Shown here: piece after piece, positions 39,258 to 50,720 of the stretch
Layout of the letters: each line of letters begins with the position of its first letter
Numbering within the stretch: position 1 is the stretch's first letter
From: Alentia gelatinosa
Lineage: Eukaryota > Annelida > Polychaeta > Phyllodocida > Polynoidae
Assembly (NCBI GenBank): GCA_950022655.1
Contig: OX465579.1
Span: 46,479,950-46,543,949, forward strand
Length of the DNA: 64,000 nt
Direction of reading: 5' to 3'
The notes under the pieces: generated by a model
What the model was told of the DNA's origin: nothing
Seen by the model: only the letters and a program-made list of their open reading frames with translations
Database searches by the model: none
Program-made: the position numbers and the translations under genes

Positions 39258-39712
39258 GAGGGTGCGTCCACCAACCACGACAAGGCTGCGACAATGGCTT
39301 TCCGACAAGGTCCACGACAGCTCTGCGATTGGAAGGCCTGTCGTAGCCTTGTAGTGGTTGGTGGAACATAGTTCCCGACAAGAGGCTACGACAAGGCCCC
39401 GACAGGCTGCGACACGAAGCTTGTCGGGGGCCTGTCGGAGGCCCTCCGACAAGGCCACGACAATATCGAACATGTTCGATTTTTGCTACGACTGGACCTT
39501 TGTCGTGGAGTGTTGTGGTTTCCTCGACATCACTGTCGTAGTGTGCCGGAACCATGGGCGCCTTTTTTACGGAAACCGGCAACGTCTACGACACGCCCCG
39601 ACACCGCTGTCCCGACAATGCTCTTCTCACGACAAGGCTGCGACAAGGCTGCGATTGGAACTTTCATGTCGGCACTTGTCGTAGCCTTGTCGTGGTTGGT
39701 GGACGCACCCTC
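39258..39712. mobile_element. PIF/Harbinger-like non-autonomous element
   Basis: A 455-bp element has about 38-bp near-perfect inverted ends beginning GAGGGTGCGTCCACCAACCA. It is flanked by TTA on both sides (39255-39257 and 39713-39715). A 3-bp TTA duplication is the signature of PIF/Harbinger-type transposases. The interior is built almost entirely from CGACAAGGC/GCCTTGTCG words in both orientations, so it could fold into many alternative stems. The open frames across it on both strands are a by-product of this repeat and do not look like transposase. Confidence 0.8.
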
Positions 39713-39715
39713 TTA

Positions 39716-40549
39716 GAGATGGGCAGAGGGCTAAGTAGTCTAGTTCATGTCTGGCACCAGGCCAGTTGTGGAGAAACGGCCCCAATACAGTAAGATTACA
39801 ATACGAATCGCTTACCTTCAGGTACACTATGAGATATATAGTCATATTGAATAACACTTCCTATCGATGCCCGAAGACTTTGATCCTGTACTTAGATCAA
39901 AGTAAGCAAGTGATATTTTAGAAAAGGAACCGGTTGATAGGCGTGTTTAAAGGAACTATCAGTATTGTTCTAGTTAATCAATATAAATTTGTTGCGATAA
40001 TCCCTTTGAATGGAATATTATATTCCATTGTAGATGGTAGTGGTATATGTATGTCATGCATGTCAAGTTATCATATACCTCTGCAGCAGCCTGAAGGTGC
40101 AACTTTGCTTTGTGTGTCGTAATTATAACATATACGCTATGAATGGTGTCACGGTACATTGACATCAACATATTGCTAAAGTAGCGTCGCATATTGCTCA
40201 CATTGCCTGATATATTGCTTGCTCTGAATTCTGAATTCACACAATCTGATTGGCTAATTTACTGAGATATTGTCCCATCGTAAAATGGTTTCGGACCTAT
40301 AACATAAATTTCAAGACATCCCAAAACGTTGTACCTAAACATGCATCACTCTTTTTTATTTACATGATTATATTAGCTAACAGTAACACCACTTTTGTGA
40401 ATTACCTACTTAATTACCTAATTATTTTTCACTCCATGTGACTATGCTATACTGATATTAAAACCAGAGTTATTCAACTCACTGTAATCCCTATTTTGCT
40501 TGTTTTGTCTTTCTGTCACTTCTTACCCGCGGAGCTCCTCTATCACAAC
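39716..40549. other. AT-rich non-coding DNA
   Basis: Nothing recognised in this interval. Confidence 0.4.
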
Positions 40550-40769
40550 ACCATCATCGAGACTTCACTTACACCCGTCAATCATACCTGGATAGCCAAG
40601 TCCATCCAGAACGGCTTCTCAATATGAGCCAGTTATTTCAATGCTCTCGCATGTTGTCACATCTCTGACAAACTGATACCCTTTTGAATAATGGATCCTG
40701 TTTTATCCAAATCAACCTACGACTGCGATCTGCTTGTGCTAACTATTGAATAACCAAGCCAAAGAAGAC

Positions 40770-41585
40770 TACTTGCTGTTATCTAATATAAACTCCCAAA
40801 CAGAAACCTAGCCAACTTCTTAGATAGCTTACAAAATATCGATTCACAAAAATAAATACAGAAACCATGAGAAATGGCTTATGGAAGATAATAATGTAAA
40901 TCTACGTTATCTTAACAGCAGTAAGTAAAGATGATGATAATCAAAAAGAAATAATAGATAAAATTACTCGTCCATCTACCGGAAATTGCAACGACCAAAT
41001 TTTAACGGATTCAGTAACTATATCCGAGTTAGGGGCTGATGACCATCTCATAAGTGACTGCAATGCAGTATATGCCACAAGGAAGACATGGATACATTTA
41101 TCTAACAAAAACAAAGAAAACTAATACTCGTTCCAATGGAAGAAGCTAACGAAATTACCTGAAGATGATCTAAAGCGTGATCTAAATACTGTAGACTGGA
41201 CCGCTTTCTATCTAATTAATGACCCAAATGCCCAATGGCGCTCCATCCAACAACATATAACAACTTTCATGTACAAGAACTTCCCTATCAAACAAATGCA
41301 TGTTTAAGACAAAGATTTTACTAGATCACTAATCAAATTTTTTCCCTGATTCGTTTACTGTAACGAAGTGATGATACCTAATTGTGAATACGGTACACTT
41401 TACCTGAACTCTATCTACCAGATAGACTAACAGATGCCCCAAACCAGCGACATGTGCAAGTTCCTTTTATATGGGTCGCATACATAAACTAATCAACTTC
41501 AATATAAATAAATCAAGTGGTTTATCTTTGATTAACTTTGACATTTTTCAAAGAAGCCTCTTGTGTACTAATTGGCCAAATAAGA
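40770..41585 (+). pseudogene. endonuclease/linker/RT-start fragments of a LINE
   Basis: Conceptual translation in shifting frames gives YKLPNRNLANFLDSLQNI near 40786, which resembles the Y-x-P-P-N segment of AP-type endonucleases. Near 41035 DDHLISDCNAVYATRK corresponds to the conserved SDH region at the endonuclease end, with the His replaced. DLNTVDWTAFYLIN near 41175 matches the linker seen in CR1/jockey elements. INKSSGLSLINFDI near 41510 matches the K-S-x-G-x-D segment that opens the RT domain. Stops interrupt it, so it is a pseudogene. Confidence 0.65.
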
Positions 41586-41589
41586 CACC

Positions 41590-42459
41590 TTTATCCTACC
41601 CCTAATAAAAAAACGCCATCGGCTTATCATGGGATTTGTTTATGTCACGGGTGTGACATACTGTTGGGCTGAACTGTGGACCAGCATGTAGTACTGGTCT
41701 ACAGTGATATGATGGTTGGATCATTGTGTGGTAAAGATGTGGTAAATGGGGAGAGCTGTGTAGTGTATGTGGACTGTAGTTGGTAAAGTCCTAGAATATG
41801 TCACAAACACTGGAGTAACTTATCACTAGAATACCGTAGTTTAAGTCCATGGGGATGTAGTAGGTAGAGAACTTCTTCTTGGCTGCGTCAGCCCTTAACA
41901 GATGAGATCTGCTCAGAGGTACTTTGAAATGCTTCTTTTTCTTGGTAATTTCCACAGGTACAGGTTCCTCACACGCCAGTCTAAGAACCCAGAATGATGG
42001 ATGTAGCTGGCTTATATAGCTAGTATTGAGGTTGCATGCATTAAAGTGTCAAGGTCGTTGTCCCAAATGCTCACTCCCAACTCTCTGTCCTACTAACCCA
42101 AATGACCTGTCCTACTGACCCAGGCTAAGTGGAGCAGTAGGTGTGCAGGCGCTGACCTACTGGCCCAAATTATCCATCCCTGCTAAGTGGGACAGGCGCT
42201 GACCCACTGGCCCTAATGCTCCATCCTACTGGCCTTCACCTTGGGTGCTTGTGTGCTGACACACTGGCCTAGATACAGCTCTCAGGGCGTTTCATATGGG
42301 ATATATGCCTAAACTTCTGCTATACAAGAGCTCACAGTTTTACTTATACATTTCTTATACCTTTCTTATATATTTCAATATTTGTGCTTGGCTCAGGTCC
42401 AGTGCACTGTTGTGTATGTCACTACTTTCTAATATTCAAAAATCATGGAAACGGGGTAG
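41590..42459. mobile_element. MITE copy (10.01-kb family), interrupted
   Basis: The left end TTTATCCTACCCCTAATAAA and interior AACGCCATCGGCTTA match the 134-bp MITE at 10010-10143, and so does the right part (CACTACTTTCTAATATT ... GGAAACGGGGTAG). The right TIR is eroded. The two halves are separated by an insert (41667-42405). The MITE sits in the RT region of the decayed LINE. Confidence 0.75.
41667..42405. mobile_element. 740-bp insert with 7-bp flanking direct repeat
   Basis: ACTGTTG flanks the insert at 41660-41666 and 42406-42412. The uninterrupted MITE at 10.08 kb has only one corresponding AGTGTTG, so the repeat looks like a true target duplication. The interior has several CCTACTGGCC-type direct repeats (42110-42240) and a TATATA-like motif near 42016, but no protein. 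It may be a hAT-like non-autonomous element (usually 8-bp duplications) or a solo LTR; the ends GGCTGAACTG / CCAGTGC do not decide it. Confidence 0.55.
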
Positions 42460-42489
42460 TTGAAGACTCGTGAGATTACGGAGCCAACA

Positions 42490-43363
42490 AACAAGGAAAT
42501 TGATTGTCAATTGTAGCAAAGCTTTTGACAAGGTAAGCCATCGCCTTCCAATGCGTCAAATTGAAAATATGAGTAACTTCACAAAGGATTCCCTAGTAGT
42601 AGATCGTAAGCAACGAGTAAGAGTCGGCAATACCTTGTCACTCTACTGGTCTGTTGCCAACGGAGTTACGATCTGGTTTTATATACGTCCGATAAAGATC
42701 TAGTGTCAGCAATAAATCGTCTACAACACCACGTTACACTAAAAACAAAAACTATTGTCATTTGAACAAGATGTCCAAAAACTACAAGAAACCAAAAATC
42801 TGCGTTTCTGGAACGAAATTGAAATTGAACAAAATACATTTCTGTGATGAAGAACTTCAAATACGTGGTAATTGGTAATGAAACATTACCCAACTGAAAA
42901 ACATTCAGCTATCTAGAGAAACACCTGGATGAAAACCTAAGCTGGGAACAAGGTATAAACAATACGATCCATCAAGCTAACTATAGACTGATCAAATCAT
43001 ATGTAGCAGTATTAGTAGAGACAACAGTATTCAAATATATGAAATGATGATTGCACCTCTTTTTGACTACTCAAGCTATTTCATCATGGGAGCTACTTTA
43101 TCTCTTAAAAATAAGCTTCAGAACTTTCAATAGAAAATCTGCATAGATTGTTTGACGCCCAAACTTTAGATACTCGAGGAAAATATCTTGGATTCTTAAA
43201 TATTACGAAATACTCACGAACGACCGCTCCTATGGATAACCCTAGGACCAGAAATCAAGTGAAACCGATTATCAAACTCAAAAGGCCAAATACCTCTTTC
43301 TACAAAATGAGCCCTCCATACGTTGCCATGTCCTCCTGGTACGACCTACCAAGAAAGGTCTAG
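42490..43363 (+). pseudogene. RT and C-terminal fragments of a LINE
   Basis: NCSKAFDKVSHRL near 42510 matches the D-x-S-K-A-F-D-x-V-x-H motif of the RT palm, with the first Asp changed to Asn. DRKQRVRVGN follows, as in CR1/jockey RTs. The F/Y-x-D-D region is not intact. YLEKHLDENLSWEQ near 42910 corresponds to the YLG-x-x-LD-x-x-L-x-W segment. NQVKPIIKLKRPNTSFY near 43253 and WYDLPRKV near 43340 match the usual tail. Several stops and frame changes are present. Confidence 0.7.
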
Positions 43364-43400
43364 CTTGGTTATATTTATGGATTCAAAACCTATGTGAAAG

Positions 43401-44298
43401 GGGAACTGTTTACATAAATCTGGTTCTTCATTGTGGTCCTGTTCATCTCACATACTAATTATATTTTTACCCCTTGTACATCTTAGTATTATAACAGATT
43501 AGGAAATGTTTATGTGCAAAAACACTTATGTAACTCTTCGACGGATGAAGGTAGTATCTGCTCTGCAGAGGCCAGGATATGTACACCTTTTTTTCTTTTG
43601 TGCACAAATAATGAAAATGCGTAGTCAGTGAATATTACTTGACCGACTCCAGTTTGTAATGTACGCCATAGGGACATTGTTTTCTAACATTATATTTTTA
43701 GTCTTTTTATCTTATCGGCTCTGCGAACTACAGCTCTGCGAACTACAACCGTCACATTATTTAAATCCTAGTTCACTTTGGGTGTATTTAAAAAGAAATA
43801 CGATTCTAGGTATCGTATGATTGTCAAGCTAGGTACTTTGTTTAGCATCGTTAGATCAATAGTCGTGATTTTGTCAGACACTCGAATTGGAGCATAGAGC
43901 AGTGTAGTTCATAAAAAAAGATGGAAGGGCTCCACTGGGAAAGTCTTAACAGACCATCTATAGGCCCTGAATCAAAACATCTGAGATTAGACTTTTTTTA
44001 TTGGAAGGAAACAAAAACTAATGTAACGATGCCTATCTGTGTGCTACATAATAGTGCGTGAAATAGACTAGTAAAACCAAGAAATATAGTGTCAGATTTA
44101 TACGGGAGATTAGAAACAGTTGTGTCTAATCCTGTAAAATTGGCCATCTCAGGTTAGGTAGCGTGTGTAGAATCCAAATATGAAAACAACAACAAACTAA
44201 AACATTCCGATGGTGACTGGCGGACACATCACAGCATCCATCCTTTGAATGATTAACAAAAGTAATTTAGCGTCCTGTCTCATCTTTCGTGTTAGATT
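43401..44298. other. AT-rich non-coding DNA
   Basis: This may include the 3' UTR of the decayed LINE. Otherwise nothing was recognised. Confidence 0.4.
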
Positions 44299-44360
44299 GA
44301 TGCTAGGTTTACACTGGGCCACGGTGGCCATGGCAGCCACGTTTTCGGTGCTCCATTGAC

Positions 44361-44544
44361 ACAAACAAGAGGGATGTGACACAACTCAGAGGGATGGGAT
44401 GGACAAATGTGACACACCCTGCCTGCCATGGCCGCTAGGGCAAATCTTGTCATTTCAGAATTCTTCGCTGGCAGCCACGTCAGGGAGGGTGTGTCACGTT
44501 CGTCCATCCCGTCCCCCTGAGTTGTGTCATGTTCCTCACGTTTG
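44361..44544. mobile_element. long hairpin element
   Basis: Left arm 44361-44433 and right arm 44468-44544 are diverged reverse complements. They share GACACAACTCAG, GGGATGGAC and GTGACACACCCT, around a 35-bp loop. Related GTGGCCATGGCAGCCACG-like words flank it at 44322-44342. The frames reported on both strands here are products of the palindrome. Confidence 0.65.
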
Positions 44545-46342
44545 TGGTCACAGTGCTTATGAGAAATGTACCGGGCCCTCATGAGACATAATGAGCATCA
44601 CATGATGTGACTGAACGTGACTGAATGTAGGTGGCCATACAGAGAACCAGGGACAAAACGTGAGGGACACGACAGACCGAGGCCTGCTATACAAGGAACC
44701 GTGGACCAAAACGTACCCCTTAAATGTCCCTAAACTGGAGCCGCCGGGGCTCATTGTAAACGCTGATTCATGGCTCTGTGACCATCTGCAACGGCGCCTA
44801 GGGCCTAGTTCATCTAGTTATATGATGAGTGAATTATGTAAAAAAAAAAAAAAACACACGTATATATTTATTTTTTTTAAATTAAAAAAAATCCCCAGTA
44901 AGGGTGCATTCATAACTGGCTTCAAATAGAATTTGACCTGTACAGCTGGAGGAACGAGACTGTAGACGCAAAGACTGTACCTGAGCCATCCTTATCAGCA
45001 CTTCCCTCCTCCAGGTACCACACGAAATCTACCTAGATTGTGTTTGTTTTTCTAGCCTAGTATTTTCCGCAAGTATTTCTTTTTCAATTGTACGAAAAGA
45101 AAACCAATAAAAGAACTCCCTAGAATTCCCGGGGTGTTATACATGTACACAGTAGCACAACCTTCCCACGTTTCTAGGATAAAGGGGAGCGTTTGGCCAA
45201 GGGGGGTTATCTAATGGGGTTATGACTGCTGAGCCCCGACATGCTGGCTTCCCGCAATTCATGCGCTCGTGGGGCATGAGTTTACGTAGTGTAGACAAGA
45301 TGAACGATTCCGGTGATTGCGACGAGACAGCAGCCCTGGGGCTCACTCCTCCAGGCAGTGAGTCCCAGGGGCCCCCGGTAGCCTCGTGTATATCCCCGCC
45401 GAGTATCTGGATCATCTCTCGGGGAATTAAGCCCGAGCGATAATACGTGCACGGAGCCTGTTACGCCCGCAACAGCTGGCAGACAGCCGGTCTTTAGTGG
45501 TGTTTAGTTTGCCTAAACTATTACCAAAGTGCCAGTAATGAATGAAGCCGTCATTCAGCAGTTTACTTAAGGCTACTGGTTCACACGAGATGGTAAACAT
45601 TATTGACGACTTTAAGCCTCTATACAGCCCACCCACCTACACAAACTATGGAATGGTAATACGCGAATCTTAGGAAAGGAAGCAATCATATATAGTCGAT
45701 ATATTATTATGGTTTCCTTTTTGTATATCTTGATATGTTCACCGGGTAAGATTGTATTCAATATGGAATGGGTATGTAATGACTTGTAATTTATGTGTAA
45801 AGACAATGGCCCCGGTCACCATTCATCGGGATACTGATGATGATGGATTTAGGTCAAGTATGTGGACTGAACTGCTGGTAAAAGTGATGCATGTAGGAGA
45901 ACAGGATACAGGATATGAATGATTGTTTTTATGAACGTGTATGAGTACCTACAGTTTAGATATTAATCGATGTGTACAGGTACTTCGTTCACACTACATA
46001 TTGTTCATTATACTTCCATGTACAACCTGTTTTGCAATATGATGTGACAATCATATATGATATGGGAAATGAGGACAGAATCAAAATGTTACCAGAAGAA
46101 TAGATATTACAGATTGATGATATGGAGCTGTGTAATGTGTCAACAATACAAAATGTACGAAGTAAATCATTTGCGGGATAATATTGTATGCTTGTAGTGT
46201 AATTTGTCCCATATATAGTCAATATAGTAAGGACGTTGTAAAGTAACATGAAAAATGATGAATTAGAACATAGAATTAAATCTTGTAACCATCTGACAAG
46301 AGGTCAGTGTCACCAATACATTGTCAAGGTGGCATATTTAGA
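44545..46342. other. non-coding DNA
   Basis: A GC-richer patch lies at about 45180-45480, open on both strands without a domain. The rest is AT-rich and featureless. Confidence 0.4.
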
Positions 46343-46488
46343 AGGAAACCCACGAGATGAAAATAACTTGGTCCGTACTTCACCGAGTTTGACCGCAGAG
46401 TAATTCACGAAATGAAGCTGAGTGAATTACTCTGTGGTCAAACGAGGTGGAGTGCAGACCAAGTTATTTTCATCGAGTGGGTTTCTGA
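46343..46488. mobile_element. palindromic MITE with about 65-bp arms
   Basis: The arms begin GAAACCCACGAGATGAAAAT and its inverse (with CTCG in place of CGAG), continue AACTTGGTC, and end GAGTAATTCAC around a short AAATGAAGCTG loop. The mismatches fall at CGAG/CTCG-type positions. It is non-coding. Confidence 0.75.
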
Positions 46489-46949
46489 TTTTATCTCACC
46501 CCGTATAACATTGTTTATTGATGAAATGAATCACCCAATTAGCTATTGAGTATTGGGTACACGAACCTCACGGCCGTGGAGTACAAGTTCCTAATGTTAA
46601 GCATATATGGAGAAAAATACCAGGCAGAGATAAACCCCTTTATATCACCACACCAGTAAGACAATGTGGCCACACTGCATTAAACTCGTGATTTATACAA
46701 ATTATTCACAAGTCTCATGCAGTGCTTAGTTTATCTTTGGCGTGTTGTAAAGCATTTCTAGCTGAAGCCAGTTTTCCTCCACATAAAGTCATCTTTCCCT
46801 TCTTGCAGATGCACTGGTAGCCAGTTTCAACATCTAATAGAAGGTGTCTCCCTGCATTTTTGTTTACTATACTATATAGAGGACTTTCTGAGGCATAACA
46901 GCAGAAGATGGTTGTTCTCGTTACCGCAGTTGGGCCTCCTTTAAGTACC

Positions 46950-47400
46950 AGTGGCTGAAGCCGGAGACACACCAAGCGAGAAAGGCTGCGATTTCTGGAA
47001 TCGCCAACACAAAATGTCATGTATGTGAGCTATTGATAATTGCTTCTGATACGCTATATTATCGGTTGGAGATATTACCATGGAAACATATCTAGAGCTG
47101 GAGACACACCAAGCGAGAAACGCAGCTAATTTCGTAATCGGTTACACAAAATGGCCTATATCTGAGCTATTGATAATTGCTTCTGATACGCTATATTATC
47201 GGTTGGAGATATCACTATGGAAACATATCTAGAGCTGGAGACACACCAAGCGAGAAACGCAGCGAGTTTCGTAATCGCTTACACAAAATGGCCTATATGT
47301 GAGCTATTATTTCATATTTCACCTCTTTATTGCGCCAGATATGCTGAATTATTTGTGGTAGATATTACTATGAAATAATATCGCACATATACGCAAATTC
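46950..47400. repeat. 137-bp tandem repeat, about three copies
   Basis: GGAGACACACCAAGCGAG recurs at 46963, 47100 and 47237, exactly 137 bp apart. Copies 2 and 3 are very similar across the whole unit (CAGC.A.TTTCGTAATCG.TTACAC, then CTATATTATCGGTTGGAGAT). Copy 1 and the tail after 47300 are more diverged. It is a short satellite-like array. Confidence 0.85.
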
Positions 47401-48300
47401 TTTTTGGCGATTCTGGAGATCGCTACCGTTACTCGCTTTCAATGTAATTCAATTTCAATTATCCAATTTTCACGGGCAAGCGATAACCTGCGAATATACT
47501 ACCCTCGGCTCTACCCATGCGACTCAAAACTAGCGTACTTGTATTCACACATTTTTATATAGCTTGCACTTCAAATAACGATATACCTAAACTGTGCAGC
47601 ACCTTATATTTGCAATGTTCCAAACATATGGGTGGGTTGGATCCTTAAAACCTGTACAACTCTGAGCGCACTGGTTCACCAGCCGTTCAAGACTTACCCA
47701 CCCTGCATCCCTCTCCAGGGCATTCAGTGAAGAGGGTTCTGTGTGAGTTATGGGCGACCCTCGTCCGCTCCTTCCCCTACTCAGCACCCTTTCTTCCAAA
47801 TGTCCCGCAGTTTTTTTTTCTGTGTCTTCTCGCCAACGACGCTATGAAAATATAAACAATCATCCACCCCATGTGGAAGCACATCTCACTCCAAACTGTT
47901 TCACTCTGCACCTCTCAAGTGGATGTCGGAATTGAAGCAAGGCTTGCACAAATATATCTTTCCTGCTATAGGCCTATCTACACATGCACAGATGCCGGCC
48001 TTGACCTTTTCGTCTCTGACGTTGAAGATATTTTTAAAAACAACAATATCATGCCCATCGAGCGTATTCAATAATCATAGAAAATCCGAGATACTTATAC
48101 TGAAACCCTGTCAGATATAACCATGTTATAAACATCCTAAACTCACCTAGTAAGGCATTATAAACTGCTTCAGAATGACACTGACTGATGGTTATTAGCA
48201 TAATGATCAAACTTTATTATATACCCATGACATATATATCGTAAATACGCACAGTTTCGCCGTATAATGTATAAATATTATACTGCACTGGGTTCCGTAT
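47401..48300. other. non-coding DNA
   Basis: No gene or repeat family was recognised. Confidence 0.4.
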
Positions 48301-48308
48301 AGCAGTGT

Positions 48309-48433
48309 ACACGTTGAACGCACGTTGCTATGTATACTGAACACGTTGACGCACATTGCTATGTATACTGAACACGTTGATGCACGTTGCTATGTGAATT
48401 GAACACATTGACGCACGTTGCTATGTGAATTGA
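48309..48433. repeat. 31-bp tandem repeat, four copies
   Basis: Units begin ACACGTTGACGCACGTTGCT at 48309, 48341, 48372 and 48403. The third and fourth end GTGAATTGA and the first two end GTATACTGA. A CACTCTTA..TAAGAGTG palindrome follows near 48464. Confidence 0.85.
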
Positions 48434-48585
48434 ATATATGTTGTTCATAATTGAACAGTACACTCTTATACCCGTCTAAGAGTGTACTGACGACGTTGCG
48501 CTATCGGTGGATTTACAAATTTGACGTAATTCTTGTATTTACAGTAAGTTCTGGTTAGATTTTAACATTTACGGGTATACAATAA

Positions 48586-48745
48586 ATATAGAACGCCCTA
48601 CCATGGTCGTCCATGCTACAAAACGAGATGAACATTAACGATGAATACGGAACTCGGCGTAAACGCCTAGTTCCGTATTCCCCGTTAATGTTCATCTCGT
48701 TTTGTAGCATGTACAGCATGGTCAGGACGTTCTCTATAAATACCT
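48586..48745. mobile_element. hairpin element with about 70-bp arms
   Basis: The inner arms CTACAAAACGAGATGAACAT and onward pair almost perfectly around the GGCGTAAACGCC centre. The outer arms carry TATAGAACG and CC.ACCATGG and their inverse. The same outer ends occur in the short hairpin at 29571-29617, so the two belong to one family with different internal lengths. Confidence 0.75.
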
Positions 48746-50289
48746 AACATATTCTTTGCCAATGGTAATGTAATATTATAACCTAATTGAAAGCATGTGT
48801 CCAGTTGCTAAATTTGTGGCATGTATTTTAGCTGAAGTGCAAAGGTTATTTCCATTACCAAGAACAACGGTTAATCTGCAACAGCTAACTAGTCATTGCC
48901 TATTTCTGATTTGTACTTTATAACAATTGCGCTTCACCCGATCTTAAGGACCGTCTTTCTCGCATCATCCAGAGATGATTCATACTGACATCAGTATGAA
49001 CCCATCCTGATCAAAGTAAAGCTCTAACATTCACGCACCAATTGAAGTAGACTGATGCACACTTTCCCTATGTATATTTTTATATACCCCCCCCCCCTAA
49101 TTGCTCTGTTTAACAAGCGTATGCCTTTCTCACCAGCTTCCATAAGAGCTACAAATCTATATATCTAAAACATGTATATTCCTGACATATCTGCATCTCT
49201 TTTCTAATCATTGGATATTGGGAGGAATCTGTGTCTACATTGTAATTCCCTGTACCCATAGCGACTCACTGCGGGACACGAGCACTAGCTGCTGATGCTG
49301 AACATTACACACATGAACCAGACAATGACACGGCGGGTGATAGCATGTTCTCATCGGGGAGCCTTGCTTCATTGTCTACCATACTGGTGGGTCTATCAAT
49401 AGAGACCGAAGTTAAGTGACGCGGGATGATTTAGCATAGCAGACCAAACAAGAGCAGATTAAATAACAGCGCTTACATTCTCATGCATCATACTCAGACA
49501 GCTTTTGTTAGAGTTTTTTGTGTTTATATTTTTTTCACAAAGAGTACCATATTAGTGCTACATGATGGGCTATTTTGTATTGACTATAATTTCATCAGAT
49601 GACAGCATCATCCGCTTATTACTTTTCTTTCTTTTTTTGTAAACTTTTCTGATGCATAGATTAATTCGATAAATGGTAAAGCAGGAACAATGCGACCAAC
49701 AATGAGAGACATCTGTCAACTTTGTAAAGAAAGCCATTTTCAATCTTTTTTTTTTATAAAAAGCTTTTACTCTATTTATTGCCTCTATCTTTAATCTTAT
49801 ATCCAAAAGCCGCCATTTTATGATAACCAAATCACATCACATAATAGTACATATTGGGATATCATCATACAAGTATAGAGTATACACTCACGTCTGAATT
49901 TAGGAAACTGCGATTACATGTACATGATATATCCAAATTGTTAAATCATAGAGGAAATGAGACAGACGCCCACAGATATCCATTAAAAGACATGCCTGGC
50001 ACCGACTATGCCAAATCAACGAGGTTGTCGGTCTCATAACTAGTCGATGCTACTCTAGGTATGTGGGCAGCCACATGGCCTTGATCCACCCATCAGTGGT
50101 GTCATTACTAATGAAATGAATAGCTCACCATATAAAAGCCGGATGGAAATACCTTACTGGTAATATGTATGCATGGGTCTCCATAAAATATGAGCACCTA
50201 GTGATATAGTAAACCACTTCTGATATGCCCTAAATAACAAATGTGTTATTGTATATGAATGTATAGTCAAACAACGGGAAAAACACCTC
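48746..50289. other. non-coding DNA with a weak 5S rRNA-like patch
   Basis: Mostly AT-rich. At 49374-49440 GTCTAC..CATA and later GACCGAAGTTAAGTGACGC are arranged like parts of a 5S rRNA gene, but the middle and 3' half do not fit. If real, it is a pseudogene or a 5S-derived SINE fragment. The match was made from memory of the 5S consensus and is weak. Confidence 0.25.
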
Positions 50290-50720
50290 ATGATGAAGTG
50301 ACCCCCGACAGGCGGGCATACACGCTCTCACCCCAGCCCCACCCTCCGTCTAGCCATACCCTCCAGTTACCAGCATACTAACCGGGTCTTGTCATCTGAC
50401 CGCCCAGCAACCTCCCCATCCCTTCCGCCCATCCACCCCGCGGGCTCGGCCGGCAAGATACACCGGTGCACCGGCCCTCCTGTCCGGTCCGATGACCCTC
50501 CGCCGGGGTGCTTACTTCTGCTCCAGTGCCCGGCTCGAGTCCTCCAGGGCGGGGGAAAGCCAGTCCGACATGATCCAGCCACGTGTCCGCCATTGTCCTG
50601 CGGGGTTGGGTCGGGGGTCGGTGGCCGAGACCGGGTGGGGGTGGGAGGGGATGCTTCGGCCGCTAGCCGACCCCCTGCAGGCCTTTGTCGTGTGGGTTGA
50701 TGATAGAGTCAAGGAAAAAG
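50290..50720. promoter_or_regulatory. GC-rich island upstream of the lectin gene
   Basis: A CpG-containing GC-rich block is open on both strands (frames around 50367-50700), but the translations are Gly/Pro/Arg-rich without a domain. It lies about 0.7 kb upstream of the promoter island of the lectin gene and may be part of its upstream control region. Confidence 0.3.

Larger units (their letters stand above)
40550..43400 (+). mobile_element. decayed CR1/jockey-like non-LTR retrotransposon
   Basis: Broken fragments of one LINE lie collinear on the + strand. They are an endonuclease part (about 40770-41100), an endonuclease-RT linker (41145-41330), the start of RT (about 41495-41585), then RT again after an insertion (42490-43000) and a C-terminal tail (43240-43363). 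Frames shift several times and stops are frequent. About 80 residues of RT are missing at the insertion. It is flanked by no recognisable poly(A). This copy is much older than the one at 22.56 kb. Confidence 0.7.

Noticed and set aside
39136..39857. Several overlapping frames on both strands
   Set aside because: They arise from the CGACAAGG repeat interior of the Harbinger-like element and do not resemble a transposase.
46715..47020. Minus-strand frame with several Cys and Lys, vaguely zinc-finger-like
   Set aside because: Cys/His spacing does not fit a known finger, and the frame runs into the 137-bp tandem repeat.
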